Positions 25,148-33,671 of a stretch of 64,000 bases of DNA are shown here, piece by piece; position 1 is the stretch's first letter, and each line of letters begins with the position of its first letter. The position numbers and the translations under genes are program-made. A model generated the notes under the pieces. It was not told the origin of the DNA. It searched no databases and saw only the letters and a program-made list of their open reading frames with translations. The DNA is from Streptomyces sp. NBC_01217 (GTDB lineage: Bacteria > Actinomycetota > Actinomycetes > Streptomycetales > Streptomycetaceae), in NCBI RefSeq assembly GCF_035994185.1, contig NZ_CP108538.1:2728001-2792000 (forward strand). The letters are read 5' to 3'.

Positions 25148-26659
25148 TCAATGCGCGGGCAGAAGAAGGCGAAAGGTGCATCCGGCCTCTGGCCGGGTGT
25201 CGAGTTCCGTGCGTCCCTGGTGGGCTTCGGCGATCGCGGCGGCGATGGCGAGGCCGAGGCCGCTGCCGGGCTCGTCAGCGTCCGCGGGGGCCGCGCGGTA
25301 GAAGCGGTCGAAGACATGCTGTGCGTCGTCGGGGGTGAGGCCGGGGCCGGTATCGGCGACCTCGATCACCGCGGCGGCGGTTCCGTGGGGAAGAGCGGGG
25401 GTGACGCTGGTGCGGCCGGGCCGGTCGACGCCTCCGACGGCGGGGCTCGTGCGGATGGTGCCGACGCGTACGTGGATGCGTGCGGAGGCGGGGGTGTGGG
25501 CGCAGGCGTTGTCCAGCAGGTTGGTCACGACTTGGGCGAGCTGGTGGGCGTCGCCGACGGCCTCGACGACGTCGAGTTCCTGGCCTCTGGTGTCGGCGGA
25601 GCCGGTGCGGAGCGGTTCGAGGGTGATGGTGCGTGTGGGGTGGCGTACAGCGGTGCTGGTGATGCTGTCGGCGGCCAGGGAGAGCAGGTCCACGGGTTCG
25701 GGATGGGGCCCGGGTGCGTAACCGAGTTTGGCGAGCAGGAAGAGATCGTCGACCAGGCGGCTCATGCGGTTGGCGTTGGCGGCGATCAGCGCGTGGGCCT
25801 CGGTGCGCCGCTCGGCGGGCATGCGGGGGTCGTCGTGGAGGAGTTCGGCGAATCCCTGGATGGCGGTGAGCGGGGTGCGCAGTTCGTGTCCGGCGTCTGC
25901 CATGAACCGGCGCATCTGCCGCTCCGAGGCGGCGGTGCGGTGCAGAGCCGTGCGCAGCCGGTCGAGCATGGTGTTGAGGGCCTGTCCCAGCCGGCCCACC
26001 TCGGTGGCGGGGTCGGTGTCGGGGACGCGTAGGTCGAGAGCCCCGTCGGTGATCTGCTGGGCGGTGCCCTCGACGCGGGAGAGGGGCCGCAGGCCCAGGC
26101 GTACGGCGGCGTTGCCGAGCACGGCGACCCCGGCGGCGACGACCAGGCCGAGGAACGCGCTGAACCACAGCAGCTTGGTGGTCGCGCCGTCGACGGTGTC
26201 CAGAGGCAGGGAGACCACGGCCCGCATGCCGTCGGGTCCGGAGTCGGTGACGATGCGCCAGCTGCCTCCGCCGTCGCGGGCCTCGACAGTGGCGAGCTCG
26301 TCGTTGCGCAGGCCCAGCTCGGCGGCGTGGGTGGGGAGGCGCGGCCCTCGGTCGTCGGTGAGGCCCAGGGAGTCGTCCAGCAGGCGTCCGTCGGAGTCGT
26401 AGAAGTAGACGCGGTAGTCCGAGGGCAGGGCATCGTCGCCCTTGGGCCTGGGCAGCCGGCCGTTGTCGGCGATGTCCTCGTAGAGGCGGGTTGGCGGCCG
26501 GAAGCCGGTGAGCCGGTCGTCGACCTGGTCGGTGAGCCAGGAGCGCAGCACGGTCAGTCCGGCGGTCTGGCACAGCAGCACGGCGCAGGTCGCCAGGACA
26601 GTGGCTATGAGCACGAGCCGGGTGCGCAGCGAGCGCGGGGGGCTGGCGAGGTTCCTCAT
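25148..26659 (-). CDS. Sensor histidine kinase
   Basis: A 503-residue membrane kinase. The first transmembrane helix is at about residues 14-37, an extracellular sensor follows to about 160, and the second helix (LLWFSAFLGLVVAAGVAVLG) to about 183. HAMP covers about 184-240 and the dimerisation helix carries the phosphorylated His258 (DAGHELRTPLTAIQGF). The ATP lid has the N box NLLDNACAHTP, G1 DTGPGLTPDD and G2 GSGLGLAIAAAIAE. Its start overlaps the response-regulator stop by 4 bp (ATGA). Its closeness to the polyphosphate polymerase/CotH operon upstream suggests, but does not prove, a signalling link. Confidence 0.9.
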   Translation of the reverse strand: MRNLASPPRSLRTRLVLIATVLATCAVLLCQTAGLTVLRSWLTDQVDDRLTGFRPPTRLYEDIADNGRLPRPKGDDALPSDYRVYFYDSDGRLLDDSLGLTDDRGPRLPTHAAELGLRNDELATVEARDGGGSWRIVTDSGPDGMRAVVSLPLDTVDGATTKLLWFSAFLGLVVAAGVAVLGNAAVRLGLRPLSRVEGTAQQITDGALDLRVPDTDPATEVGRLGQALNTMLDRLRTALHRTAASERQMRRFMADAGHELRTPLTAIQGFAELLHDDPRMPAERRTEAHALIAANANRMSRLVDDLFLLAKLGYAPGPHPEPVDLLSLAADSITSTAVRHPTRTITLEPLRTGSADTRGQELDVVEAVGDAHQLAQVVTNLLDNACAHTPASARIHVRVGTIRTSPAVGGVDRPGRTSVTPALPHGTAAAVIEVADTGPGLTPDDAQHVFDRFYRAAPADADEPGSGLGLAIAAAIAEAHQGRTELDTRPEAGCTFRLLLPAH

Positions 26660-27405
26660 GAGCGAGGTGTTTCGGTGCTGCCGCTGTTGGTCAGGCGCAG
26701 GCAGTAGCCGACGCCCCGGACGGTATGGATCAGGGCGGGTGAGGTGGCGTCGACCTTACGGCGCAGGTTCTTGATGTACGTATCGACGATCCGGGTGTCG
26801 CCGGCGAAGTCGTACTGCCACACCTCCTGCAGGATCTCGCCCTTGTCGAGCACCCGGTCGGCCTGCGCCATCAGGCAGGCCAGCAGCCGGAACTCGGTCG
26901 GCGACAGTTGCAGCGGCCGGCCGGCGCGGTGGACGGTGTGAGCGTCCTCGTCGAGGACGAGATCGGCATAGCGCAGGGGAGGCCGGGTGCGGGCCGGAGC
27001 TGCCGGGGCTGCGGCGCGGCGCAGGATCGCTCGGATGCGCAACAGCACTTCTTGGACATGGAAGGGTTTGGTGACGTAGTCGTCACCGCCGGAGCTGAGG
27101 CCGATGATGCGGTCCTCGACCTCGGTGCGCGCGGTGAGGAACAGCACCGGTGTGTACACTCCCTCGGCGCGCAGCTGCCGGGTGAGGTCGAAGCCGTCGG
27201 CGTCGGGCAGCATCACGTCCATGATGATCAGGTTGGGTTGCCGGTCGCCTGCCCTGAACATGGCCTCCTGGCCGGTGACGGCCAGGACGACGGCGTACCC
27301 GGCGGCCCTCAGGGCGGTGGTGAGCAGGGTGCGGATACTAGGGTCGTCCTCGACCACGAGGATGGTGGACCGGGCCGAAGCGGGCCCGGAGGCGAGGCGG
27401 GACAT
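26656..27405 (-). CDS. OmpR/PhoB family response regulator
   Basis: A 249-residue regulator. The receiver domain shows VVEDD (acid pocket Asp20/Asp21), the phosphorylation site Asp63 in LIIMDVMLPDADG and the Lys in YVTKPF. The C-terminal winged helix has LSPTEFRLLACLMAQADRVL, EVWQYDFAGDTRIVDTYIKN and RKVDATSPALIHTVRGVGYC, the OmpR signature. ATG 27405 (MSRLAS) is preferred; the longer frame upstream is not conserved in type. It starts 100 bp after the CotH stop on the same strand and is followed by its cognate kinase. Confidence 0.9.
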   Translation of the reverse strand: MSRLASGPASARSTILVVEDDPSIRTLLTTALRAAGYAVVLAVTGQEAMFRAGDRQPNLIIMDVMLPDADGFDLTRQLRAEGVYTPVLFLTARTEVEDRIIGLSSGGDDYVTKPFHVQEVLLRIRAILRRAAAPAAPARTRPPLRYADLVLDEDAHTVHRAGRPLQLSPTEFRLLACLMAQADRVLDKGEILQEVWQYDFAGDTRIVDTYIKNLRRKVDATSPALIHTVRGVGYCLRLTNSGSTETPRS

Positions 27406-27505
27406 GTGCGGCTCACTGGGGTAGAAGGCGGTGCCGCGCGAGAGTAGCGGCACCGGCTGTGAGAGATCCCGGAGCCCGGGACGGGGGGCGTCCCGGGCTC
27501 CGGGA

Positions 27506-29416
27506 TCATCCGGCGACCTGTTTGTTCTTTGCAAGCGCCGTGGTGCGCTCGGTCACCGTGGTGCGCAGCTTCTCCACGGCGGCGTCCAGCTCCTTGGAAG
27601 AGCCGGCCGCCTCACGGGCCTGGTCCGCGATGGTGTCCAGAGCCTTGGCCGCCGTACCGGAGGCGAAGGTTTTGGCGTAGACCTTCTTGTACGCCGCCTT
27701 GTAGACCGCGTCGAAGGCGTCGGACTCCAGGAACCGGTCCTTCAGGCCGTTCCCGCTCATGAAGCCACCCCGGCCCTCTTCGCCGTTCCCGCCACCTGGC
27801 ATTCCCTCCGGCATTCCCTCCGGCATTCCCTCCGGCATTCCCTCCGGCATTCCCTCCGGCATTCCCTCCGGCATTCCCTCCGGCATCTGGGGCATACCTT
27901 CAGGGGCGCCTTCGCCGTTCTGCCCTTCTCCTCCCTGCCCGCGGCCGCCGCCCATGCCTATTTTGTCGTCCGGGCCGGCGGTGGCGTCTCCGGAGAAGGT
28001 GAGGTTGTAGTCCCACCCCAGGACGGAGAACTTCTTGGTGTCCAGGTCGTAATAGAGCATGTAGTTCTTACCGGGACCGGAGATGTCGTCGAAGTTGAGC
28101 AGGAGGTTCTGCGTGGCGATGTACGTGGCGAGCGAGTCGACGTCGACGTACTTGTGCAGTTCCTCCTCGAACTCCTTATCGGAAGCCTTGTCCGTCCATT
28201 TGATCAACTTCATGAGCGGTTCCAGGTCCTGGCTGCCGACCTTGTTGAGCTGGCGGAAGGACGTCTCGTAGTCGGACGGGTCATCCCCGCGGTACTCAAA
28301 ACTTCCGCCGGCCCGCGCTTTGTACAGCATCCCGTTGCCGTCGCCGATGGCCTCGGCGTACTCGGTGTCCGGGTTGTCGACCATCAGACGGGAAACCGCG
28401 GGCCGGTTGTTCACCTGCACCAAGCTGAAGCTGTACGCCTCGGCAGGCTGTCCGGAGGACTTGGTCAGCGACAGCGACAGCGCCTCGTTCAACGGCACCT
28501 GCTCGTCGGCGCCCGGGCGCAGCGAGATCTCCCGCTCGCCCTGGTAGGCGCGTCCTTCGATGTACTCGTCGATCTTGATCAGCCAGGGCAGTTCCTCGGG
28601 CTTCTTCGCGGACAGGTCGTACTGAACCATCCCGCCGGGTCCCCCGACTGCGTTGCCCTGACTACCACCGGCAGCCCCGCCCGTACCGCCCTGACCTCCG
28701 GCGGCACCTCCGGTGCTGTCCTGACCTCCGGTCGCAGCCCCACCCGTGCCTTTCTGCCCGCCCGCGGGAGCCCCGGCCGTACCGTCCTGGCCTGCGGTGG
28801 CGGCGGGAGGGCCGCCGGTCGCACCGTTCTCGGTCTTCTGGCCGGGCTGCTGCTCGATGGTGCCGGGACCGCCGCCGGTGTTCTGGCCGCGGTCCCGGCC
28901 CCCGCCCGCGCCCTGATCGGCGCCGGGCGGGCCGCCCTGCTGGCCACCGGCGTTGCCGGGCATGTTCCGGCCGCCACCGGGCATGCCCTTGCCGTTGCCC
29001 CGCAGGGACGACAGGGTGGAGTTCCCCTTGAGACGGATCCCGACGTCCTCGAGATGGACGCCGTCGATCGTCAGATCGGCCGAGATGTAGTCCTTCGTGC
29101 CCTCGTCCTTGAACTCCTTCATCATCTTGTCGAAGTCGGTCTGCTCGTAGGTGAGCTGGATCGAGTGGGACACCGACGCGTCGTAGAGGTCGACAGTGCC
29201 TTCGATGTTCTGTGTGATGGCGTCGGCCTCCACCCGTGAGGAGGAGGTCACGTACGGCGACACGCGGGCGTCGCCGAAGAAGTAGACCGCCACCGCGAGT
29301 CCCGCGCACAGCGCCCCGGCCGGCTTCCAGTGGTGGCGCAGCCGCACCGGCAGCCGGTCCTTCACCCGCCGTTTGCGTACCGGCACCACCGGGTCCCGCT
29401 TGTCGCCGGTCATCAC
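27506..29416 (-). CDS. CotH kinase family protein with Gly-rich and PEGM repeats
   Basis: A 636-residue exported or membrane-anchored protein. A basic N-terminus and one transmembrane helix (about residues 33-52) precede a CotH-type fold. It has DVGIRLKGNSTLSSLRGNG, then LSLTKSSGQPAEAYSFSLVQ, LATYIATQNLLLNFDDISGP, NYMLYYDLDTKKFSVLGWDY. CotH proteins are atypical secreted protein kinases first known from spore coats. Two low-complexity segments are unusual: a Gly/Gln/Ala-rich insert of about 110 residues inside the kinase fold and seven perfect PEGM repeats. The gene is last of a coupled trio after VTC-domain and DUF4956 genes (4-bp overlap with the latter). Confidence 0.82.
   Translation of the reverse strand: MMTGDKRDPVVPVRKRRVKDRLPVRLRHHWKPAGALCAGLAVAVYFFGDARVSPYVTSSSRVEADAITQNIEGTVDLYDASVSHSIQLTYEQTDFDKMMKEFKDEGTKDYISADLTIDGVHLEDVGIRLKGNSTLSSLRGNGKGMPGGGRNMPGNAGGQQGGPPGADQGAGGGRDRGQNTGGGPGTIEQQPGQKTENGATGGPPAATAGQDGTAGAPAGGQKGTGGAATGGQDSTGGAAGGQGGTGGAAGGSQGNAVGGPGGMVQYDLSAKKPEELPWLIKIDEYIEGRAYQGEREISLRPGADEQVPLNEALSLSLTKSSGQPAEAYSFSLVQVNNRPAVSRLMVDNPDTEYAEAIGDGNGMLYKARAGGSFEYRGDDPSDYETSFRQLNKVGSQDLEPLMKLIKWTDKASDKEFEEELHKYVDVDSLATYIATQNLLLNFDDISGPGKNYMLYYDLDTKKFSVLGWDYNLTFSGDATAGPDDKIGMGGGRGQGGEGQNGEGAPEGMPQMPEGMPEGMPEGMPEGMPEGMPEGMPEGMPGGGNGEEGRGGFMSGNGLKDRFLESDAFDAVYKAAYKKVYAKTFASGTAAKALDTIADQAREAAGSSKELDAAVEKLRTTVTERTTALAKNKQVAG
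27800..27883. repeat. Seven perfect 12-bp tandem repeats (coding PEGM)
   Basis: The unit CATTCCCTCCGG is repeated seven times without a mismatch (84 bp). On the minus strand it encodes (PEGM)7 in the CotH protein, flanked by variant units. A perfect, frame-preserving repeat of this kind is likely to vary in copy number by slippage. Confidence 0.95.
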
Positions 29417-30090
29417 AGGTCCGTGGTGTCGTAACCGGTCAGGACCGTCACCCGCTGCCCGGACGTACGCTCCTGCAGCGCCGACACCAGATCACCGGGC
29501 TCGGCGCCCTTCTTCATCCGCACGGTGTAGAACACCTCGGTCAACGCGCCGCCGCGGATCGTCTCGGTGCTCACCAGCTCGTACTCAGTCGTGTACTTGA
29601 TCAGGACGTCGCTGATCGCCGGGCCGTAGTCCTCGCCCGGCGGGACCTGAACCTTGACGACCTGCCGCTGCACGTTCAGGGCGAACCAGTTGAACTTGAA
29701 CATGACCAGGATGACGACGCACACCACGATGGCGCCGGCCACGGCCAGCGTGTAGAAGCGGGCACCGCAGGCCATGCCGATCGCCATGGTCAGGAAGATG
29801 AAGCCGACGTCCCGGGTCTCCTTGACCGCGTTACGGAACCGGACCACCGACAACGCACCGACCAGGGAGAACGCCCGTGCCAGGTTGGAGCCGACCACCA
29901 GCATGATCAGCGCGACGACCATGCCGACGATCACGAGGGTCTGGACGTAGGACTGGCTGTAGGACACGTTGCGGTGCGTGTACCGGTAGGTGTAGCCGAT
30001 CACCGCGCTCAGGATGAACGACAGCGCCATCGCCAACACGACGTCGGCGACGCTGAACGTCCCGCTGAGTTCCTGCAGATCGAAATTCAC
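29413..30090 (-). CDS. DUF4956 domain-containing membrane protein
   Basis: A 225-residue protein with four predicted transmembrane helices in its first half (VVLAMALSFILSAVIGYTY, TLVIVGMVVALIMLVVGSNL, FIFLTMAIGMACGARFYTLA, GAIVVCVVILVMFKF). The conserved loop AFSLVGALSVVRFRNAVKET belongs to DUF4956. It resembles, in position and style, the MgtC/YhiD-like fold. The soluble C-terminal half (VKVQVPPGEDYGPAISDVLI, TETIRGGALTEVFYTVRMKK) faces the cytosol and looks like an ACT-like domain. It overlaps both neighbours by 4 bp, so the three products are made together, probably as one membrane assembly. Confidence 0.85.
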   Translation of the reverse strand: MNFDLQELSGTFSVADVVLAMALSFILSAVIGYTYRYTHRNVSYSQSYVQTLVIVGMVVALIMLVVGSNLARAFSLVGALSVVRFRNAVKETRDVGFIFLTMAIGMACGARFYTLAVAGAIVVCVVILVMFKFNWFALNVQRQVVKVQVPPGEDYGPAISDVLIKYTTEYELVSTETIRGGALTEVFYTVRMKKGAEPGDLVSALQERTSGQRVTVLTGYDTTDL

Positions 30091-30950
30091 TGTGCTCCTG
30101 CTTTCAGCAGCGTGTGCGACTGCTGCTCGACGGGGGAAGGCGGCGGGAAGTCCGCCTCATTGATGTGGAAGACCGAGCGCGGCGCGAGGCCGAACGCCTC
30201 GACGGACTGGACGTACTTGGAGATCCGGACCAGGTTGAGGTTGCGTCGGGCCGTCAGATCGGTGATCCAGTGCGGGGTGCGCTCGTTCACCTTGATCTCC
30301 ATCACCGACATGTGCGGCGGGATGGTGAACCGGTTCTCCGGGGTGGGCGTGCCGAAGTGGAGGTCCCGGTCCCGGCCGCGTACGCGCCGGTCGAAGGTGA
30401 CCCGCAGACCGGTGTCGGCGTTCCGGCCCACCAGAGCCTCACGCTGGTAGCCGGTGATCGCGGTGGGCTGCAGATTCAGCCGTACAATCAGGTCAAGCAC
30501 TTCCTGGATGAAGGCGCTCTCCTTCGCACTGTGGTCGACCATCTCGCGGCCGTCGCACAGGCGCCGCGCCACTCCGTACGGCAGGGTGATCCGCCGCTTC
30601 TGCGTGACCCGGTTGACGCGCTGCTTGATCTCCACGCACACCGGCGACTCGTCGGTGACCCCGTCGAGATCTCCGTAGTGACGGATCCGCAGCTTGCGGC
30701 GGAACTTCAGCCCCTCGATCTTCTCCCAGTAGAACCGCAGCTGTGGAGTGTCGTAGTACAAGCTCCACACGCCGTAGCCGCCCACCGGGCTGTTGAGATC
30801 ACGGTCCATCCGCTCACCCAGCTCATCCCGGATCTCCGCGGCCTGCTCGACCGGCACCAGATACTTCAACTCGAACCGGTTGAACGCATGCAGCCTGCTG
30901 GCCACATGCAGCGGCTGCCCGTCCTCTTCTGCCCCTGCGGCTCGTGACAC
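30087..30950 (-). CDS. VTC-domain polyphosphate polymerase family protein
   Basis: A 287-residue protein with the tunnel-fold motifs of the VTC (vacuolar transporter chaperone 4) catalytic domain: RFELKYLVPVEQAAEI, SLYYDTPQLRFYWEKIEG, KFRRKLRIRHYGD, PVCVEIKQRVNRVTQKRR, and MEIKVNE with SKYVQS near the C-terminus. In yeast Vtc4 this fold builds polyphosphate from ATP, the basic residues lining the tunnel and Glu binding Mn. Activity is not shown for this protein. It is first in the operon with DUF4956 and CotH genes, an arrangement I recall from other bacteria. It starts at ATG 30950 after the promoter gap. Confidence 0.85.
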   Translation of the reverse strand: MSRAAGAEEDGQPLHVASRLHAFNRFELKYLVPVEQAAEIRDELGERMDRDLNSPVGGYGVWSLYYDTPQLRFYWEKIEGLKFRRKLRIRHYGDLDGVTDESPVCVEIKQRVNRVTQKRRITLPYGVARRLCDGREMVDHSAKESAFIQEVLDLIVRLNLQPTAITGYQREALVGRNADTGLRVTFDRRVRGRDRDLHFGTPTPENRFTIPPHMSVMEIKVNERTPHWITDLTARRNLNLVRISKYVQSVEAFGLAPRSVFHINEADFPPPSPVEQQSHTLLKAGAQ

Positions 30951-31304
30951 CTACGCCTCCTCGTCGTACGGTCCGGACCAGCCGGCCAGAAGAGACGCAA
31001 TCAACCGCACATGAGGAGCCCATGAGAATCGTGGGTGTATTGCAGGAGCACTCAAGGTGTCCAGAAGATGAACGAGTGCGCCACGGTTGCTCGCGAATCC
31101 GGCTCACAAACGTCTGACCCAACCCAATGCGAGCGGATCGAGGACACGGCTAAAGACTGTTCGGCTCTCGCAACCGGTCCGTGACCGGCCGCTCGCAGGG
31201 CCTCGTCAGGGACTCGATCGCGGACTCTGGCTCCGAGAACCTTTGTCAGACAGGATCTCGTGTCGTCCCGAATCAGCAGGAACAGATGCGGAGAGGGGCG
31301 TTCG
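30951..31304. other. Divergent intergenic region
   Basis: 354 bp between the VTC operon (minus) and the F420/NADP reductase-like gene (plus). It must hold both promoters. I found no strong inverted repeat, RNA motif or convincing reading frame. Confidence 0.5.
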
Positions 31305-31955
31305 ATGAAGATCGGCGTGCTGGGAACGGGCAACATGGCGGACGCGCTCGCCACGCACTGGGCGCGGGCAGGGCACGAGGTGGTCGTGGGGAGACGGGAC
31401 GAAAACAAGGCACAGCAGCTCGCGGCTCGCATCGGGGGCGGCGTGCGGCACGGGAGTCTGCACGCGGCGGCCGAGTTCGGTGAAGTGGTACTCGCCGCGC
31501 TGCCGTACGGCGCGGGGGAGGATGTGGCGGAGAGGCTGCGCGCGGCCCTGAACGGGAAGGTGTTGCTCGACTGCTCCAATCCGGTCGGGCCCGGCTTCCG
31601 TCTGCTGACGGACAACGGCATCTCGGCGGCGCGACGACTGGCCGCGGCAGCACCCGGCGCCCATGTCGTCAAGGCGTTCAACCTCTGCCACGAGAACGTG
31701 TGGCGCATGAACCCGCCCGTCTTCGACGGACGCCCCCTCGCCGTTCCGGTCTGCGGGGACGACGAGGCAGCACTCGCGCTCGTACGCGAGCTGGTGCGGG
31801 ACGTGGGCTGCGAGCCGGTGGCCGGGGGCGGACTCGAACGGGCGGGGCTGGTGGAGGCGACCGCCGCGCTGTTCATCTGGCTGTGGGTCGGCGAGGGCGC
31901 GGATGCCCAGACGATCGCACCGCCGTTGGCCTGTGCGGCGGGCCCCGAGAGGTGA
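31305..31955 (+). CDS. NADPH:F420 oxidoreductase-like NAD(P)-binding protein
   Basis: A 216-residue protein beginning MKIGVLGTGNMADALATHWA, a Rossmann nucleotide-binding start, then HEVVVGRRDENKAQQLAARI with Arg residues that favour NADP. VLAALPYGAGEDVAERLR, VLLDCSNPVGPGFRLL and HVVKAFNLCHENVW follow the F420-dependent NADP reductase (Fno) family. The length is usual for that family. ATG 31305 has GAGAGGGG upstream. It could move hydride between NADPH and F420, feeding enzymes such as the LLM oxidoreductase at the window start; some relatives have other redox roles. Confidence 0.8.
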   Translation: MKIGVLGTGNMADALATHWARAGHEVVVGRRDENKAQQLAARIGGGVRHGSLHAAAEFGEVVLAALPYGAGEDVAERLRAALNGKVLLDCSNPVGPGFRLLTDNGISAARRLAAAAPGAHVVKAFNLCHENVWRMNPPVFDGRPLAVPVCGDDEAALALVRELVRDVGCEPVAGGGLERAGLVEATAALFIWLWVGEGADAQTIAPPLACAAGPER

Positions 31956-32110
31956 GAGGGCAGAAAGGTGCCGAGGCAGGTGGTCGTGATGCGCGATCTC
32001 TCGTGGGTGGGCCGGCGGCTGACGACCGGCGCCTGTGCCGGGTCCGCGCATTCGGGGTGAACGCCTGGCTCCTCAGGCGCACTTGACAGATGGTCGACTG
32101 GGGCTACTAC

Positions 32111-32124
32111 TGAAACAAGTTCTC
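32111..32124. promoter_or_regulatory. KstR-like half-matching operator upstream of MBL gene
   Basis: TGAAACAAGTTCTC fits TnnAACnnGTTnnA at all fixed positions except the last (C instead of A). It lies 79 bp before the MBL-fold start, a promoter-like distance, so it may place that gene under the KstR-like regulator. Weaker than the sites at 6835 and 54156. Confidence 0.4.
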
Positions 32125-32202
32125 GTTACAGTGGGCGCGGTGCACCGCACAGTCGTGCGCCCGGTGCGCCGGCCATGACTCGGAGCGAGAAATGGGGAGC
32201 CC

Positions 32203-33246
32203 ATGACACAGGTGACCGACCACGGCGGGGGCGTGCACAGCATCAAGGTCCCCATCCCGGACAATCCGCTCGGCCACACCCTTGTGCATGTCCTCGACAC
32301 CGATCGCGGACCGGTCCTGATCGACACGGGCTGGGACGATCCGGAGGCGTGGGACACGCTCGTCGACGGGCTCGCCGCCGTCGGGGTGGGTGTCGGCGAC
32401 ATCCACGGTGTGGTCATCACCCACCACCATCCCGACCACCACGGTCTCTCCGGGCAGGTGCGCGAGGCGTCCGGTGCCTGGATCGCCATGCATGCGGCGG
32501 ACACCGCGATCGTGCGCCGGACCCGTGAGTCCGGGCCGGGCACCTGGCTGACGTATCTCTCGGCGAAGCTCACCGCGGTCGGCGCACCCGAGGAACATCT
32601 CGCGCCGCTGCGGGCCGCCGCCGCGGCGAGAGGTGGCCGGATGCGTACCCTGCCCGGGCTGCGGGCCGCGCTTCCGGACCGGGAGATCGTGCCCGGTGAG
32701 CTCCTCGGCCTGGCGGGCCGCAGGCTGCGGGCCATCTGGACGCCGGGGCACACGCCCGGCCATGTCTGCCTGCATCTGGAGGAGGAGCATCCGGGGAATC
32801 TGCCCGGCCGGGGACGGCTCTTCTCCGGGGATCATCTGCTGCCGGGGATCAGTCCGCACATCGGGTTGTACGAGGACCCGGACGACGCGACCGTGACCGA
32901 CCCTCTCGGGGACTACCTCGACTCCCTGGAGCGCATCGGCAGGCTCGGGGTCGCCGAGGTGCTGCCCGCCCATCAGCACGCGTTCACGGATGCCGCGGCG
33001 CGCGTGCAGCAACTCCTGGACCATCACGAGGAGCGGCTGACCGGGCTGCTCGGCCTGCTGGCCGCCCCGCTCACGCCGTGGGAGCTGGCCGAGCGGATGG
33101 AGTGGAACCGGCCCTGGGAGCAGATCCCGCACGGCTCGCGGAACATCGCCGTTTCGGAGGCGGAGGCGCATCTGCGGCGGCTGGTGAAGCTGGGGCGCGC
33201 GGAGGCGGTGGCGGGGAGCGAGCCGGTTACGTACATCGCGGTGTGA
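32203..33246 (+). CDS. MBL-fold metallo-hydrolase
   Basis: A 347-residue enzyme with the metallo-beta-lactamase metal motif THHHPDHHG (HxHxDH) at about residues 72-80, a further His in WTPGHTPGHVCLH and the distal SGDHLLPGISPHI. The N-terminal strand PVLIDTGWDDPEAWDTLVDG is standard. A C-terminal winged-helix-like extension (WELAERMEWNRPWEQIP, LRRLVKLGRAEAV) is typical of the hydroxyacylglutathione hydrolase/LACTB2-like group. It probably hydrolyses a thioester or lactone; the substrate is unknown. A KstR-like site upstream hints at a link to steroid or acyl-CoA metabolism. Confidence 0.85.
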   Translation: MTQVTDHGGGVHSIKVPIPDNPLGHTLVHVLDTDRGPVLIDTGWDDPEAWDTLVDGLAAVGVGVGDIHGVVITHHHPDHHGLSGQVREASGAWIAMHAADTAIVRRTRESGPGTWLTYLSAKLTAVGAPEEHLAPLRAAAAARGGRMRTLPGLRAALPDREIVPGELLGLAGRRLRAIWTPGHTPGHVCLHLEEEHPGNLPGRGRLFSGDHLLPGISPHIGLYEDPDDATVTDPLGDYLDSLERIGRLGVAEVLPAHQHAFTDAAARVQQLLDHHEERLTGLLGLLAAPLTPWELAERMEWNRPWEQIPHGSRNIAVSEAEAHLRRLVKLGRAEAVAGSEPVTYIAV

Positions 33247-33601
33247 TTACGCGGTGGGGGGGCGGGCTGTGCGAGTGAGCGGTGAGGGCTGGCGGCGCGG
33301 GTGATCGGTGCGGGCCGGCAGCGCGGGTGAGCGGTGTGGCGGTGCGAGTGCTCGGTGCGGGCGAGCACCGCGGTGTGAAACGCGACGGCGTGCCGGTGAG
33401 CCGCGTCACGGGCTCGCGGCGCCTTTGCGCCGAGCGGCCACCCCTCGCGGTGCGCCGTCGCGGTGTGATTCATAGCTCCTGCTCGGCGCAGACCCGCTGA
33501 CATCCCCCCACAGACGCCCGCCCACACCTCCGGCATCACCGTCCCGAGGCCGGACAACCCGCCCGCCCGAGTGATGCCAGAGGTATTGACTTCCCTCATT
33601 C
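33247..33601. other. Low-complexity G/C-rich intergenic region
   Basis: From about 33264 to 33370 the sequence is built of imperfect GCGGGTGAGCGGTG-like units. A short perfect hairpin, CGGCGC-CTTT-GCGCCG, lies at 33417-33432 and could aid termination after the MBL gene. The last 60 bp lead into the LacI operator region. No gene is supported. Confidence 0.5.
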
Positions 33602-33643
33602 AAACCGGTTTAGTGACGCTCGCCGGATCACTTAAACCGGTTT
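33602..33643. promoter_or_regulatory. Paired LacI-family operators
   Basis: AAACCGGTTT occurs perfectly at 33602-33611 and again at 33634-33643, centres 32 bp apart (about three helical turns). The central CG and symmetric A-tract halves are the LacI/GalR operator form. They lie 28 and 60 bp upstream of the regulator start, in its promoter, and indicate autoregulation. No copy was seen before the binding-protein gene. Confidence 0.8.
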
Positions 33644-33671
33644 AGACGAGACTGGATCCGAAGGAGGCGTC

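Noticed and set aside
27759..28010. Plus-strand frame of repeated Ile-Pro-Ser-Gly
   Set aside because: It is the antisense translation of the PEGM repeat of the CotH gene.
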